From assembly GCA_964013895.1 (NCBI GenBank), contig CAXGYF010000001.1:124001-188000 (forward strand): 64,000 bases of DNA, given 5' to 3'. This document shows, piece by piece, positions 25,184 through 34,337 of this stretch (positions are counted from its first letter, which is position 1; the number at the start of each line of letters is the position of its first letter). This DNA is from MedAcidi-G1 sp002713545. Its GTDB lineage: Bacteria; Actinomycetota; Acidimicrobiia; Acidimicrobiales; MedAcidi-G1. The notes under the pieces were generated by a model. It worked only from the letters and a program-made list of their open reading frames with translations. It did no database searches and was not told the origin of the DNA. A program made the translations under genes and the position numbers.

Positions 25184-25818
25184 GAGAAATTAAAAAGATT
25201 CAAAATTTTACTGATCTTCTTTCAACTCCTCAAATAACGGAAGAAATTGAAATTAGATCTTCTTTTGGTGTCTGCGCTCTACACGGAGGCGGGCTGGAAA
25301 GGGCTACTGAAGCCGTTGCTCGAGATGTAGCGAAAAGTACCGATTCTTCTTACTACGCCGTCTTGCAGCCTGAAGGGTCAAGGCTACATTTGTCGTCTAA
25401 ATATTTTGACCCAAAAAAATCTTTAAAGCTCAATCATTTTTTAAAAAATATTGACACACTCGTCTCCATTCACGGCTATGGGAAAGAAGATGATTTTTGG
25501 GCTTTGCTTCTCGGGGGAAGTAACAGAGAAATGGCTTATCACCTCGCAGGTTCACTGAGGGGAGTCCTTCCCGAAGAGTACCGTGTGGTTGATCAGATAG
25601 ATCAAATTCCATTACATCTGAGAGGTATACACCCTGACAATCCGGTTAATTGTCCAATTAACGGAGGTGTGCAAATTGAAATACCACCAGGCTTAAGGTG
25701 GAATAGGGAATACAATTTTTGGTCAGATGCTGATGGGACCCCACGTTCAGAAGATTTAAACCTACTTATTAAAGGACTGATTTCAGGTATTAATAGCTGG
25801 CACGAAAAAAAGAATTAA
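25180..25818 (+). CDS. poly-gamma-glutamate hydrolase family protein (PF05908-like)
   Basis: The 212-residue protein has the zinc-type segments of this family: ALHGGGLERATEAVARDVAK near the N-terminus, HLSSKYFD, LVSIHGYG, and a later GGVQIEIPPGLR. Relatives include the phage enzyme that cleaves gamma-glutamyl polymers and YjqB. The ATG at 25180 overlaps the CcdA-like stop, so I preferred it to an upstream ATG at 25150. The link between this activity and the thiol-redox pair upstream is not obvious. Confidence 0.8.
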   Translation: MREIKKIQNFTDLLSTPQITEEIEIRSSFGVCALHGGGLERATEAVARDVAKSTDSSYYAVLQPEGSRLHLSSKYFDPKKSLKLNHFLKNIDTLVSIHGYGKEDDFWALLLGGSNREMAYHLAGSLRGVLPEEYRVVDQIDQIPLHLRGIHPDNPVNCPINGGVQIEIPPGLRWNREYNFWSDADGTPRSEDLNLLIKGLISGINSWHEKKN

Positions 25819-25826
25819 GTCACAAA

Positions 25827-26468
25827 CTATGGTGACAGTCGATTGACAATCCATCCGTCAATGCTCAACTCATAACATATTCGATCGTGCAGTCGGTTTT
25901 GTCTTCCCTGCCAAAACTCAATGAAATTAGGAGAAACTTTATACCCTCCCCAATGGTCAGGTCTGGGAACTTCGGCATCACGCCATTTTAATTTCTGGGT
26001 TCCAAATGCAACATCTAATTCTTCTCGACTGGAAATTATGCGGCTTTGATCAGAAACTAATGACCCTATTTTGCTCTCATGGGGTCTCATGGCCCAATAT
26101 TCATCTGACTCGTTTTCGGGGATTTTTTCTGCTAACCCTTGAACTAACACTTGCCTACGTAATTCATTCCAACTAAAAGTAAGGGAAACTTTTTCATTAT
26201 TTTTAATGTCTGTAGCTTTTCTACTCTCATAATTTGTGAAGAAAACAAATCCATCTTTACGAACCTCTTTTAAAAGAACGTTCCTTCCACTTGGGGAAGC
26301 ATTTTTGTCAACAGTGCTTAAAACCATTGCGTTGGGTTCCGAATAACCAACTTCTTCTATTTCCGAATACCAAATTTTGAATTGGTCAATCGGGTTACTT
26401 ACTAAATGATCTTCAGAAAGACCACGATTTTCATATTCTTCCCGTATCTGTCGTAAATCCATATACAT
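25827..26468 (-). CDS. pdxH: pyridoxamine 5'-phosphate oxidase
   Basis: The 213-residue flavoprotein oxidises pyridoxamine or pyridoxine phosphate to PLP. Family segments are MVLSTVDKNASPSGRNVLLK, FVFFTNYESRKATDI, the QVLVQGLAEKIPENESDEYW stretch and the C-terminal FIEFWQGRQNRLHDRICYE with RLSP at the very end. Start may be Met1 or Met3. It is divergent from the fluoride exporter genes. Confidence 0.95.
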   Translation of the reverse strand: MYMDLRQIREEYENRGLSEDHLVSNPIDQFKIWYSEIEEVGYSEPNAMVLSTVDKNASPSGRNVLLKEVRKDGFVFFTNYESRKATDIKNNEKVSLTFSWNELRRQVLVQGLAEKIPENESDEYWAMRPHESKIGSLVSDQSRIISSREELDVAFGTQKLKWRDAEVPRPDHWGGYKVSPNFIEFWQGRQNRLHDRICYELSIDGWIVNRLSP

Positions 26469-26520
26469 GGTCTATCAAAATAGTCAGCGACTACAAATAT
26501 CAAGATGTAATGTTTGCAAG

Positions 26521-26883
26521 ATGGATAAACACGATTTTTTCAGAGTTGGAATTGGCGGTTCTGTAGGAGCGGGTCTTCGCTGGTTAGTCATGGAAAATAC
26601 AACAACGCAAGTTTTTCCGTGGTCTACTCTCTTAGTTAATCTTTTCGGATGTGCAGTTCTTGGAGTGCTTATAGGAAAAAAATTAGACAAAAAAGCTTTA
26701 CTCACTTGGGGTGTGGGTCTGTGCGGAGGCTTGACAACTTTTTCGACATTTTCTCTCGAAATAGCATTGATGTTTCGTGACAATGAGGTTTTTATTTCTC
26801 TTTGTTACCTATTTATTTCTTTATTTGCAGGAATATTTCTATTCAAAAGTGGACTAAAAGTATCTGGGAGTAAAAAATTATAG
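26521..26883 (+). CDS. crcB: CrcB/Fluc fluoride channel, first subunit
   Basis: The 120-residue protein has four TM helices and the family segments RVGIGGSVGAGLRWL, TLLVNLFGCAVLG (with the pore Asn) and GGLTTFSTFSLE with the Phe box. Fluc channels are dimers of antiparallel subunits that expel fluoride. I took the ATG at 26521; the frame is open further upstream, but those residues (RCNVCK and before) are not family-like. The stop overlaps the next crcB. Confidence 0.9.
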   Translation: MDKHDFFRVGIGGSVGAGLRWLVMENTTTQVFPWSTLLVNLFGCAVLGVLIGKKLDKKALLTWGVGLCGGLTTFSTFSLEIALMFRDNEVFISLCYLFISLFAGIFLFKSGLKVSGSKKL

Positions 26884-27194
26884 TTCTACTTTTTCTTGCT
26901 CTAGCAGCTATTGGAAGTGTTATTAGATGGAAAGCATCAAAAATTTTTGGCACCTACAAAGGAACTTTTACTGTCAATACCATCGGTTCATTTTGTTTAG
27001 GTCTTATTATCGATTTAAATGACTCGATGTTAACAATCATCGGTGTCGGAGGACTTGGTTCCCTGACAACCTTTTCTGCTTTTTGCGCAAATCTGGATTC
27101 TTTATCCAAAAGAAACTATCGATCTAGTTTTATATATTCTTTACTTACAATCGTTTCTGGTGTGCTAGCAGCAACAGTTGCCATAAACATTTAA
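26877..27194 (+). CDS. crcB: CrcB/Fluc fluoride channel, second subunit, ATT start
   Basis: A 105-residue frame follows, starting IVLLFLALAAIGSVIRW and containing VNTIGSFCLGLII, GVGGLGSLTTFSAF and a final TM helix, so it is a second complete CrcB. The pair would form a heterodimer, as in other actinobacteria. In frame, TAA at 26871-26873 is followed by AAA ATT ATA GTT with no ATG, GTG or TTG for more than 30 codons. GGGAG lies 6-7 nt before the ATT at 26877, so an ATT start overlapping the first gene's stop is the best reading. Confidence 0.82.
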   Translation: MIVLLFLALAAIGSVIRWKASKIFGTYKGTFTVNTIGSFCLGLIIDLNDSMLTIIGVGGLGSLTTFSAFCANLDSLSKRNYRSSFIYSLLTIVSGVLAATVAINI

Positions 27195-27198
27195 ATTT

Positions 27199-28479
27199 TT
27201 AATCGATAATTTTCAAACCTTGCATATAAGGCAAAAGAGGCTCGGGGATTCGAATACTCCCATCTTCTTGCCTATGTGTCTCTACAAGTGCAGCCCATAC
27301 ACGTGGTACCGCCAGACCTGAACCATTAAGAGTATGAATAACCGATGTCCCTTTTGTTTCCTCTGACCGGTATCTTACATTTGCCCGCCGCGCCTGATAA
27401 TCACTGAACCAAGAAACCGATGAAACCTCAAGCCACTGTTCGGCTCCAGGAGCGTAAACCTCAATATCAAAAGTTCGCGCTGAAGAGTTTCCTAAATCTC
27501 CTGCACATAAATCGAGAATACGGTAACTAAGACCCAAATCAGCAATTGCCGACTCTGCTCTAGAAAGTATGTCTTTATGAACTTCTTGAGCCTGTTCTGG
27601 AGTTGCATAGGCAAGTAATTCAACTTTGTCAAACTCATGCACTCTTAAAAGACCACGTGTATCTCTACCGGCCGAACCTGCTTCACGTCTAAAACAAGAA
27701 GTGTGAGACATTAACTTCATTGGCAATTCACTTTCACTAATAATCTCATCACGAGCATATGACGTAAGCGGAACCTCAGCTGTAGGTATGGCCCAAAGGT
27801 CGTCTCTCTCAAGATGATATGCGTCGTCGGCAAACTTTGGAAGGTGCCCAGTAGAGACCATTGTTTCTGTTGAAACGAGAGTGGGAGGTCTTATCTCGCG
27901 ATACTCATCAGCGTTTCGATCTAGTCCATACTGAATCAACGCACGGCACAATGTAGCTCCCAAACCTGTATACATAGCAAACATAGACCCAGAAAGCTTT
28001 GTTGCTCTTTCAACATCAAGAATGCCTAAAGTCTCTCCGATTTCCCAGTGAGGGACATGTTGACAACTGTCCCAATCCTTTTCACCTTGCCCTTCAACTC
28101 TTACAACCACATTGTCTTCTGCACTTTTACCGTTAGGACATTCTTCAGCAGGAATGTTTGGAACTCTTAATAATAACTCGTGTATTTCTATGGATAAATG
28201 ATCACATTTATTGCTAAGTGCTTCTTCTTCTTCTCGCATTTCACGACTGGAATCTTGCAGAGGAGCAGCTTCATCTTTTTTTCCAGATTTATGCAGAGCA
28301 CCTACTTGTCTTGAAAGTTCTTTAATTTCATTACGTAATTGGTCTCTTTTTTCAGCAGTTTTACGATATTTTTCATCTAATTCAACTATGTGATCTAAAT
28401 CAGTTGTCTCTTCCCCACGTCTAGAAATCGATTTTTTAACCGAAATCGGGTCATTACGTAATAAACGAATATCAATCAT
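27199..28479 (-). CDS. serS: seryl-tRNA synthetase
   Basis: The 426-residue class II synthetase charges tRNA-Ser, and also tRNA-Sec, the latter encoded at the left end of the window. The N-terminal coiled-coil arm (about 30-105) and motifs 2 and 3 are clear: HTSCFRREAGSAGRDTRGLL and the end segment LNGSGLAVPRVWAALVE. Start MIDIRLLRNDP is the usual N-terminus. It is close to the second crcB end (4 bp, convergent). Confidence 0.97.
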   Translation of the reverse strand: MIDIRLLRNDPISVKKSISRRGEETTDLDHIVELDEKYRKTAEKRDQLRNEIKELSRQVGALHKSGKKDEAAPLQDSSREMREEEEALSNKCDHLSIEIHELLLRVPNIPAEECPNGKSAEDNVVVRVEGQGEKDWDSCQHVPHWEIGETLGILDVERATKLSGSMFAMYTGLGATLCRALIQYGLDRNADEYREIRPPTLVSTETMVSTGHLPKFADDAYHLERDDLWAIPTAEVPLTSYARDEIISESELPMKLMSHTSCFRREAGSAGRDTRGLLRVHEFDKVELLAYATPEQAQEVHKDILSRAESAIADLGLSYRILDLCAGDLGNSSARTFDIEVYAPGAEQWLEVSSVSWFSDYQARRANVRYRSEETKGTSVIHTLNGSGLAVPRVWAALVETHRQEDGSIRIPEPLLPYMQGLKIID

Positions 28480-28539
28480 TAGAACGAACTTATCCTTTAA
28501 AAGGGCCAGCCTTAAACTTATTTTAATGTTTATTGAATT

Positions 28540-29370
28540 TCAGGTTGAGATCGTCCTTATATTCTGATTTCTAGTGTGTTCTTGAGCGAAAACATAGAAC
28601 TTAAAAACAATAATTAACCACAAATAAAACCCACCAATTAATTTCATTATCAAACCAGCTGCTTGTTGGTCTGACTGAACGCTTACTCCCCACATTAGAT
28701 AGCCATCATCATAATGTTTATAAACATTGCCTTCAGCAAAGGTTAACCATGCCGCGGGAATGGTAGGGATAATTGACATGAGAAACAAATAGAACATTTG
28801 ACCTGGAAGCGATAGACGAAGTTCTGGTATCGGAGAAACTACAGGAATCCACATCAAGATTGCTGTAGTAAATAATAAAACATGAATTAAATAATGAAAA
28901 GCACCCGAATCGGCTGAAAACTGTACGAAACCACTCCAATGAGTTAAAGCTACCAATGCATTGAAAGTTAAACCGGCCGCTACTGGATGAGAAAGCTTTC
29001 TAATTATTCTCGCGGTTAAAGTGTCGCTAACTACTAAGAGTCTAGCTAACCATATGGGTATAGAAAGTAGAAAGAGTGGGGGTACTACAAAAGTAATTAA
29101 GAGGTGTTGAAGCATGTGTGCCGAATACAAGTGATCTTCAGCAATGTCGTGTAGGGGCCAATCCGCTGAAATCAATAACAAAATTATGGCCACAATAAAA
29201 GTAATTTTTTGTTTAAAAGTAACTATTTGTTGATCTGAAGTAACAACTTTTGGGCCGATAATTTTTATCGCCCAAAACCCAAGTAAGAAAATAGCGATTA
29301 CAAGTAACCAAACCTCTGGATGGGCTTTCCAAGCCCAGGGATTTATTGAACTTAGAACCCTCATCTTCAA
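28540..29370 (-). CDS. CtaG-like cytochrome c oxidase assembly membrane protein (PF09678-like)
   Basis: The 276-residue protein has about seven TM helices, an early DWPLHDIAEDHLYSAHMLQH segment and HLLITFVVPPLFLL, the pattern of the caa3_CtaG family. Proteins of this family help insert copper or assemble caa3 oxidases. It lies downstream of ctaF, 56 bp away, and ends the oxidase operon. It has no sequence relation to the CtaG/Cox11 of proteobacteria despite the shared name. Confidence 0.85.
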   Translation of the reverse strand: MKMRVLSSINPWAWKAHPEVWLLVIAIFLLGFWAIKIIGPKVVTSDQQIVTFKQKITFIVAIILLLISADWPLHDIAEDHLYSAHMLQHLLITFVVPPLFLLSIPIWLARLLVVSDTLTARIIRKLSHPVAAGLTFNALVALTHWSGFVQFSADSGAFHYLIHVLLFTTAILMWIPVVSPIPELRLSLPGQMFYLFLMSIIPTIPAAWLTFAEGNVYKHYDDGYLMWGVSVQSDQQAAGLIMKLIGGFYLWLIIVFKFYVFAQEHTRNQNIRTIST

Positions 29371-29426
29371 ATCCGAACTATGCCTCTTAAATTAAACACT
29401 GGGATGCAGAACAAACGGTAGTATTT

Positions 29427-29765
29427 TCAACCTTTGTGCCAAAACTCAAAAACAGTTAAAGCAATGGCATATACAACGGTCGCCAAAACCAGTCCTGCAA
29501 CAAAAAATTTCGTAAACAAAGGGCTATCAAAGCGAAGATGCATAAACCAAGCTGCTACGTAAAAGAACTTGATAACCATCATGATCATTAGTAGAGGTAT
29601 CAAAATATAACCAGGCATTCCTTCAAAGAAATACGTAGCGACCTCTAAAGCAGTTATTACTCCAAGAATTATCGCGATCTGAATATATTTATTATCTGAA
29701 GGATGATCGTGTTCTTCTTCAGCGTCATTAGGAGCTTCAGAATGTTCAATTTCAGTTTTACTCAT
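29427..29765 (-). CDS. ctaF: cytochrome c oxidase subunit IV (actinobacterial/caa3 type)
   Basis: The 112-residue protein has an acidic, His-rich N-terminus (EHSEAPNDAEEEHDHPSDN) and three TM helices, with the segment AAWFMHLRFDSPLF typical of subunit IV of caa3/bo-type oxidases. The subunit stabilises subunit I in the complex. It follows ctaE by 16 bp, in the usual order. Confidence 0.9.
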   Translation of the reverse strand: MSKTEIEHSEAPNDAEEEHDHPSDNKYIQIAIILGVITALEVATYFFEGMPGYILIPLLMIMMVIKFFYVAAWFMHLRFDSPLFTKFFVAGLVLATVVYAIALTVFEFWHKG

Positions 29766-29781
29766 TTGTTAACTCCTAATT

Positions 29782-30372
29782 TCAACTCGTGGGCGACGGA
29801 ACTAGATAAATGACAGTAAAAATGAATATCCATACTACGTCTACAAAGTGCCAATATAAACCAACAATCTCTAACGTTTCCGATGATTCTCTCTTAAGAT
29901 TACCGCGCATTGAAGAAACATAAAGTGACATCAACATCACGATTCCTATACTCACATGAACTCCATGAAAGCCTGTGAGTGTGAAAAACGCTGATGAAAA
30001 TGGACTTGTTGAATAACCAAGGCCTTCTCTTAAGAAAGTAGTGAACTCATATACTTGTCCACCTATAAATAACGCTCCAAGTAAAGCTGTTGTAAGAAGC
30101 CATAGTCGAGTATTTCTATAGTCGCCTCTTTGTAATGAAGAAAGAGACAGAACCATAGTTAGTGAACTCATTAATAAAACGAAAGAGCTAACCGATGTAA
30201 AAGGTATGTCAAAAATATCTCCTGGCGCCGGACCATCAGCAAAACGACTTCGATAAATCAAATAGGTCGAAATTAGTCCACCGAACAGCAAACATTCAGA
30301 GCCTAAAAAAACCCACATTAAAAGCTTGTTATTAGACAAACCTGTTCCAACGGAGTGTTCATTGTCAGTCAA
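29782..30372 (-). CDS. ctaE: cytochrome c oxidase subunit III
   Basis: The 196-residue protein has five TM helices, with SECLLFGGLISTYLIYR near residue 25 and the FHGVHVSIGIVML and LYWHFVDVVWIFIFTVIYL segments of the family. It binds subunit I and supports stable proton pumping. The start overlaps the ctaD stop by 8 bp, so translation is coupled. Confidence 0.94.
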   Translation of the reverse strand: MTDNEHSVGTGLSNNKLLMWVFLGSECLLFGGLISTYLIYRSRFADGPAPGDIFDIPFTSVSSFVLLMSSLTMVLSLSSLQRGDYRNTRLWLLTTALLGALFIGGQVYEFTTFLREGLGYSTSPFSSAFFTLTGFHGVHVSIGIVMLMSLYVSSMRGNLKRESSETLEIVGLYWHFVDVVWIFIFTVIYLVPSPTS

Positions 30373-32338
30373 CTGAAACCTCCTGTGTCACACCATCATT
30401 GTTTTCTTCATGATGGTCATCATGATTTCCTTCAGGGTCATCTGGAGGTTCAAATGCCCATGCATAAATAGACATTAGAATCATGATCCCGCCAGGTACA
30501 CAAAGCCACAGACTGTAAATCAGACCGTAACCAATAAATGGGAACCCTAATGCAAGTACAAGAGGCCAATAAGAAGGTGATGGAAGGTGAACATCCGTTG
30601 CTGAACCGTCTTGGCAGACTTCCTCAGCTGAAGCAATTCTAACTATTTTTCCATTCTCGTCTTTTCCATATTTTCTGTGCCAAAAATCGTCAAGTTCTTC
30701 AATATTGGGAACTTCATCGAAATTATGTATTGGTGTTGGATTGGGAGTAATCCATTCAAGGCTTCGGGCATCCCAAGGATCCGGACCAATAGGTGGTTGA
30801 CCTTTTGCTTTTTTCGCTGAAGCATAGATATTGATTAAAAACAGTAGAACACCCAGACCTATTATGAAAGATCCAATTGTTTCAACCATGTTCCACAATT
30901 CGAATCCGAAACCCGGACTGTAACTATGAATTCGTCGAGACATTCCTTGTAAACCTAAAATATGCATAGGCCCGAACGTTAAATTAAATCCAATTAGCAT
31001 CAACCAGAAATTCAATTTTCCTAATTTCTCACCAAGCTTGTGGCCAAATACCTTAGGCCACCAAAAATAGAAACCGGCGAAAATTCCAAGAAGCGCTCCT
31101 CCGAATATCACATAGTGAAAGTGAGCAACTATGTAGTAGGTGTCAGTTTGTTGAGTGTCTGCAGGTGCAACTGCGTGTGTCACACCGGAAAGACCGCCAA
31201 CTGTAAACATTGAAACAACGCCTGTGGCAAACAACATTGGAGTGTTAAATAATAATTTTCCTCCCCACATTGTTGCCATCCAATTTAATATTTTCACACC
31301 AGTCGGAACGGCAATAAACATTGTTGAAAGAGAGAAAGCAGCTACTGAAATTGGCCCTATACCTGAAACAAACATGTGATGAGCCCAAACTCCCCACCCC
31401 ATAAAACCAATTGCGATTCCTGAGAAAACCATAAATGGATATCCAAAAATAGGTTTGCGAGAAAAAGTCGGAATAACTTCTGAGATTATTCCAAATGAAG
31501 GAAGTATGAGTATGTAAACCTCTGGGTGTCCAAAAATCCAGAAAAGGTGTTGCCATAATAAAGGATCGGCTCCCAATACAGGATTAAAGAAGTTTGATCC
31601 GAAATTTCTATCAAACAAAAGTAAAAATAATGCAACTGTTATAACAGGTACAGCGAAAACTAAAAGAAATTGAACGACCAGAATCATCCACGTAAAAACT
31701 GGCATTTTGAATAGCGTCATACCGGGTGCCCGCATGTTAAGAACCGTGACAATCAAATTCATAGCTGACACTAACGAAGCAATACCAGTTATCTGGAGTC
31801 CTATGGCGTAGAAGTCCATCCCGTTACCAGGTGAAAAAACAATGCCCGTATTTGGTGCATATCCAAACCATCCGCCATCTGGTGCATCTCCGAAAATCCA
31901 TGCTGTGTTTAGGAAAAGACCACCTGCTAAAAATACCCAAAATGATAGGGCGTTTAATCTCGGAAAAGCCACGTCCCTAGCTCCAATTTGGAGTGGAAGT
32001 AAGTAATTCGCAAATGCTGCGGCTAGGGGCATAATTACCAAAAAGACCATTGTTACACCGTGCATTGTGAACATCTGGTTGTACATATCTGCACCGAGGA
32101 CAGTTCCATTTGGGGTTGCTAGTTGCAAACGTATTAATAAAGCCTCAATGCCGCCTATTAGAAAAAAGAAAAGAGCTGCTGCGCCATAAAGTATGCCGAT
32201 TTTTTTATGGTCTACAGTTGTTACCCAATCTCGCCACCCATTACCGCCTTTTGGTCTTGTATATACACCTAGAGGTTGGTGCGCTATCTCATCTTCAGAT
32301 GTTGATTCCACTTGTGGTTCTATTGTTTGTGTCATCAC
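30365..32338 (-). CDS. ctaD: cytochrome c oxidase subunit I
   Basis: The 657-residue catalytic subunit holds haem a, and the haem a3/CuB centre. Ligands are present: His93 (MFTMHG), His271 with cross-linked Tyr275 (FGHPEVYI), His320/His321 (WAHHMF), and His406/His408 (AHFHYV). The C-terminal extension (about 520-657) has additional TM helices, as in caa3 fusions. The start overlaps the ctaC stop by 4 bp. Confidence 0.97.
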   Translation of the reverse strand: MMTQTIEPQVESTSEDEIAHQPLGVYTRPKGGNGWRDWVTTVDHKKIGILYGAAALFFFLIGGIEALLIRLQLATPNGTVLGADMYNQMFTMHGVTMVFLVIMPLAAAFANYLLPLQIGARDVAFPRLNALSFWVFLAGGLFLNTAWIFGDAPDGGWFGYAPNTGIVFSPGNGMDFYAIGLQITGIASLVSAMNLIVTVLNMRAPGMTLFKMPVFTWMILVVQFLLVFAVPVITVALFLLLFDRNFGSNFFNPVLGADPLLWQHLFWIFGHPEVYILILPSFGIISEVIPTFSRKPIFGYPFMVFSGIAIGFMGWGVWAHHMFVSGIGPISVAAFSLSTMFIAVPTGVKILNWMATMWGGKLLFNTPMLFATGVVSMFTVGGLSGVTHAVAPADTQQTDTYYIVAHFHYVIFGGALLGIFAGFYFWWPKVFGHKLGEKLGKLNFWLMLIGFNLTFGPMHILGLQGMSRRIHSYSPGFGFELWNMVETIGSFIIGLGVLLFLINIYASAKKAKGQPPIGPDPWDARSLEWITPNPTPIHNFDEVPNIEELDDFWHRKYGKDENGKIVRIASAEEVCQDGSATDVHLPSPSYWPLVLALGFPFIGYGLIYSLWLCVPGGIMILMSIYAWAFEPPDDPEGNHDDHHEENNDGVTQEVSVD

Positions 32339-33525
32339 TCGACCTCCGTGGCAGCAATAGTCTCAATAGTTGGTTTGTCTCCCAATGTCTCTAGATAGGC
32401 AATCAAATCATCTATTTGACCTTCATCTAAGCCTAAATTGGGCATGCCTCTTCTACCTTCGGCGTAGGCAGGTTTTTCTTCTGGGGCGTTTCTGAGCCAA
32501 GCCTCAAGTTGTGTTCTATTTAGGGAACCATCTGGTTCATACATATTAAAAATTCCGCCTGCAAAAGTTGTTCGGCTCATTAAATGTGTGAGATTTGGAG
32601 CAGCGTTAGAAACTAGATCTGCCCCTATAGATGTGTCATCATTTACACCTTTTATCACATGACACCTAGCACACAAAGATTCATATACTTCTTTTCCACG
32701 CTTAGATGATTCGGTAATAGGTTGCGGTGCGGGTTCTATTTGTCTATTAATCCATGCTTGAAAGTTTTCCGGTTCCATGGCCACTACTTGCATTCGCATT
32801 CTTGCATGCGACAAACCACAGAATTCGGTGCACTGACCGAAGTAAACCCCCGGTTCATCTGCTTCAATTTTCCATGGACTAACCCTTCCAGGTACAGCAT
32901 CTCTTTTACCATTCAAAGCCGGAATCCAATGGCTATGAATGACATCTCGACTAGTAATTTTAAGTTCAATTTCTTCACCTGTGGGTACGACCATCTGAGT
33001 AGATGTAACGATGTCAGCGGGAGGTAAGTTTCGGGCATCAGATAAATCGACTCCGTCTAACCCGTCAAGGTAGTACCTGTACTCCCACCACCACTGTTGT
33101 CCTACTACCAATACTTCAGGTTCCCAAGAGATAGCTTCGCCGTCAACAGATAAGGCCATCACATTGTCATCACTGTCGTTAATTTCCGCCAAAGTAATGA
33201 GAGTGAAAACTGAAACACCAGCGAGTATTAAAGTTGGTATAAGAGTCCAAAGAATTTCAAGTTTAAAATTCCCGTGAACCTGATCAGGAAATTCTTCATC
33301 TGAATGATCGTCGCGGAAGCGCAACCATAGCAGAGCTGTACCACCAAAAATAATTAAGAATACAATCCCGGCAATCATAAAAACAGGATCAGATAAGGAA
33401 TCAATCGAACGAGAAACCGGGCCTTTTGGTTTTAATGTGTCAAGTTCAGCGCCAGATGAACAGGCGGAAGTAACGGCAAAAATACCGAGCAAAAAAAATG
33501 CAGATTTAAATTCTTTTTTAAACAT
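32335..33525 (-). CDS. ctaC: cytochrome c oxidase subunit II with fused cytochrome c (caa3 type)
   Basis: The 396-residue lipoprotein (Cys22 lipobox TSAC) has two TM helices, then the CuA domain with His (VIHSHW, about 197), Cys232, Glu234, Cys236, His240 and Met243. A C-terminal cytochrome c has CARCH (285-289) and a later Met in GRRGMPNLG. It takes electrons from cytochrome c or the bc1 complex. It is the first gene of the core operon, 8 bp after the membrane-protein gene upstream. Confidence 0.96.
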   Translation of the reverse strand: MFKKEFKSAFFLLGIFAVTSACSSGAELDTLKPKGPVSRSIDSLSDPVFMIAGIVFLIIFGGTALLWLRFRDDHSDEEFPDQVHGNFKLEILWTLIPTLILAGVSVFTLITLAEINDSDDNVMALSVDGEAISWEPEVLVVGQQWWWEYRYYLDGLDGVDLSDARNLPPADIVTSTQMVVPTGEEIELKITSRDVIHSHWIPALNGKRDAVPGRVSPWKIEADEPGVYFGQCTEFCGLSHARMRMQVVAMEPENFQAWINRQIEPAPQPITESSKRGKEVYESLCARCHVIKGVNDDTSIGADLVSNAAPNLTHLMSRTTFAGGIFNMYEPDGSLNRTQLEAWLRNAPEEKPAYAEGRRGMPNLGLDEGQIDDLIAYLETLGDKPTIETIAATEVE

Positions 33526-33533
33526 GTTCTAAA

Positions 33534-34322
33534 TTATTCTTTTTCGTCAACGTGACTTTTATCAGCGTGATGTGATCCCTTGTGATGAAAATCTCGCTCT
33601 CCTACTACTGCTGAAATAACACCAGCAATCAAAATACCTGCTATCCCTAAGAAAAGAATACTTTGTATTACACCTCTTGAGATAGAAGGCCTTTTGCTTA
33701 CAAAAAAAGCAGTGCCAAAAATTACTACACCAACTACCGTAGCTACCCAAACTGCACCTGTTACCGATGATGAAAGAAGAATCCGAGATATAGCTAAAAC
33801 AACTATCCCTATTCCTAAAGCCCCAATGATTGGTATTTCTATAGGTCTCATTAATCGTTCTCTTAGTTCACTATTTAGTTTTGGATCTGCTGTCGCTTTC
33901 TCTGACCAGTTTGTCATTGTCCATTCAAAACCTATTAGAAGAACAATGATTATTCCTATAACAAAAACTGCGGAATTCACTACTAAACCAACTGCCAAAA
34001 TGCTTACTCCTAAAGCGGCAAATACAGGCCACCAAGAACTGCCTACCTCGCTTTGAGCTTCCGGTACTTCTTCTATGCCAAGTAACTCACTCGCAGCCTC
34101 AAGGTCGCTATCACGAAATGCCTGGGTAACAATTCCCATAACAGCCATTGATGCGGCTCCGATCATGAGAAGTGTATAAACAACATGATTACCGACTCCG
34201 CCTTTCCAACCAAGTGAAATGGGACCTGTTTCTGTTCCACCAGTCGTATATCCAGCAAAAATAGCTGCTGCTACCATTAGCACGCAGAGACCAAACCAAA
34301 GTTTGAAGCCAGTCGAAAGCAT
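33534..34322 (-). CDS. membrane protein of the oxidase-linked cluster, unrecognised
   Basis: The 262-residue protein has about six to seven TM helices, with a soluble Glu/Asp-rich segment near residues 70-95 (DSDLEAASELLGIEE) and a His-rich C-terminus (DFHHKGSHHADKSH). The C-terminal histidines might bind metal. It sits between the oxidase-like set and ctaC, so it probably belongs with oxidase assembly or is an accessory subunit. No family recognised. Confidence 0.75.
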   Translation of the reverse strand: MLSTGFKLWFGLCVLMVAAAIFAGYTTGGTETGPISLGWKGGVGNHVVYTLLMIGAASMAVMGIVTQAFRDSDLEAASELLGIEEVPEAQSEVGSSWWPVFAALGVSILAVGLVVNSAVFVIGIIIVLLIGFEWTMTNWSEKATADPKLNSELRERLMRPIEIPIIGALGIGIVVLAISRILLSSSVTGAVWVATVVGVVIFGTAFFVSKRPSISRGVIQSILFLGIAGILIAGVISAVVGERDFHHKGSHHADKSHVDEKE

Positions 34323-34337
34323 TAGTTGATCACACCC

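Noticed and set aside
26469..26520. Fluoride riboswitch upstream of the first crcB
   Set aside because: The leader is only about 50 bp and the pseudoknot sequence expected of the crcB motif is not seen.
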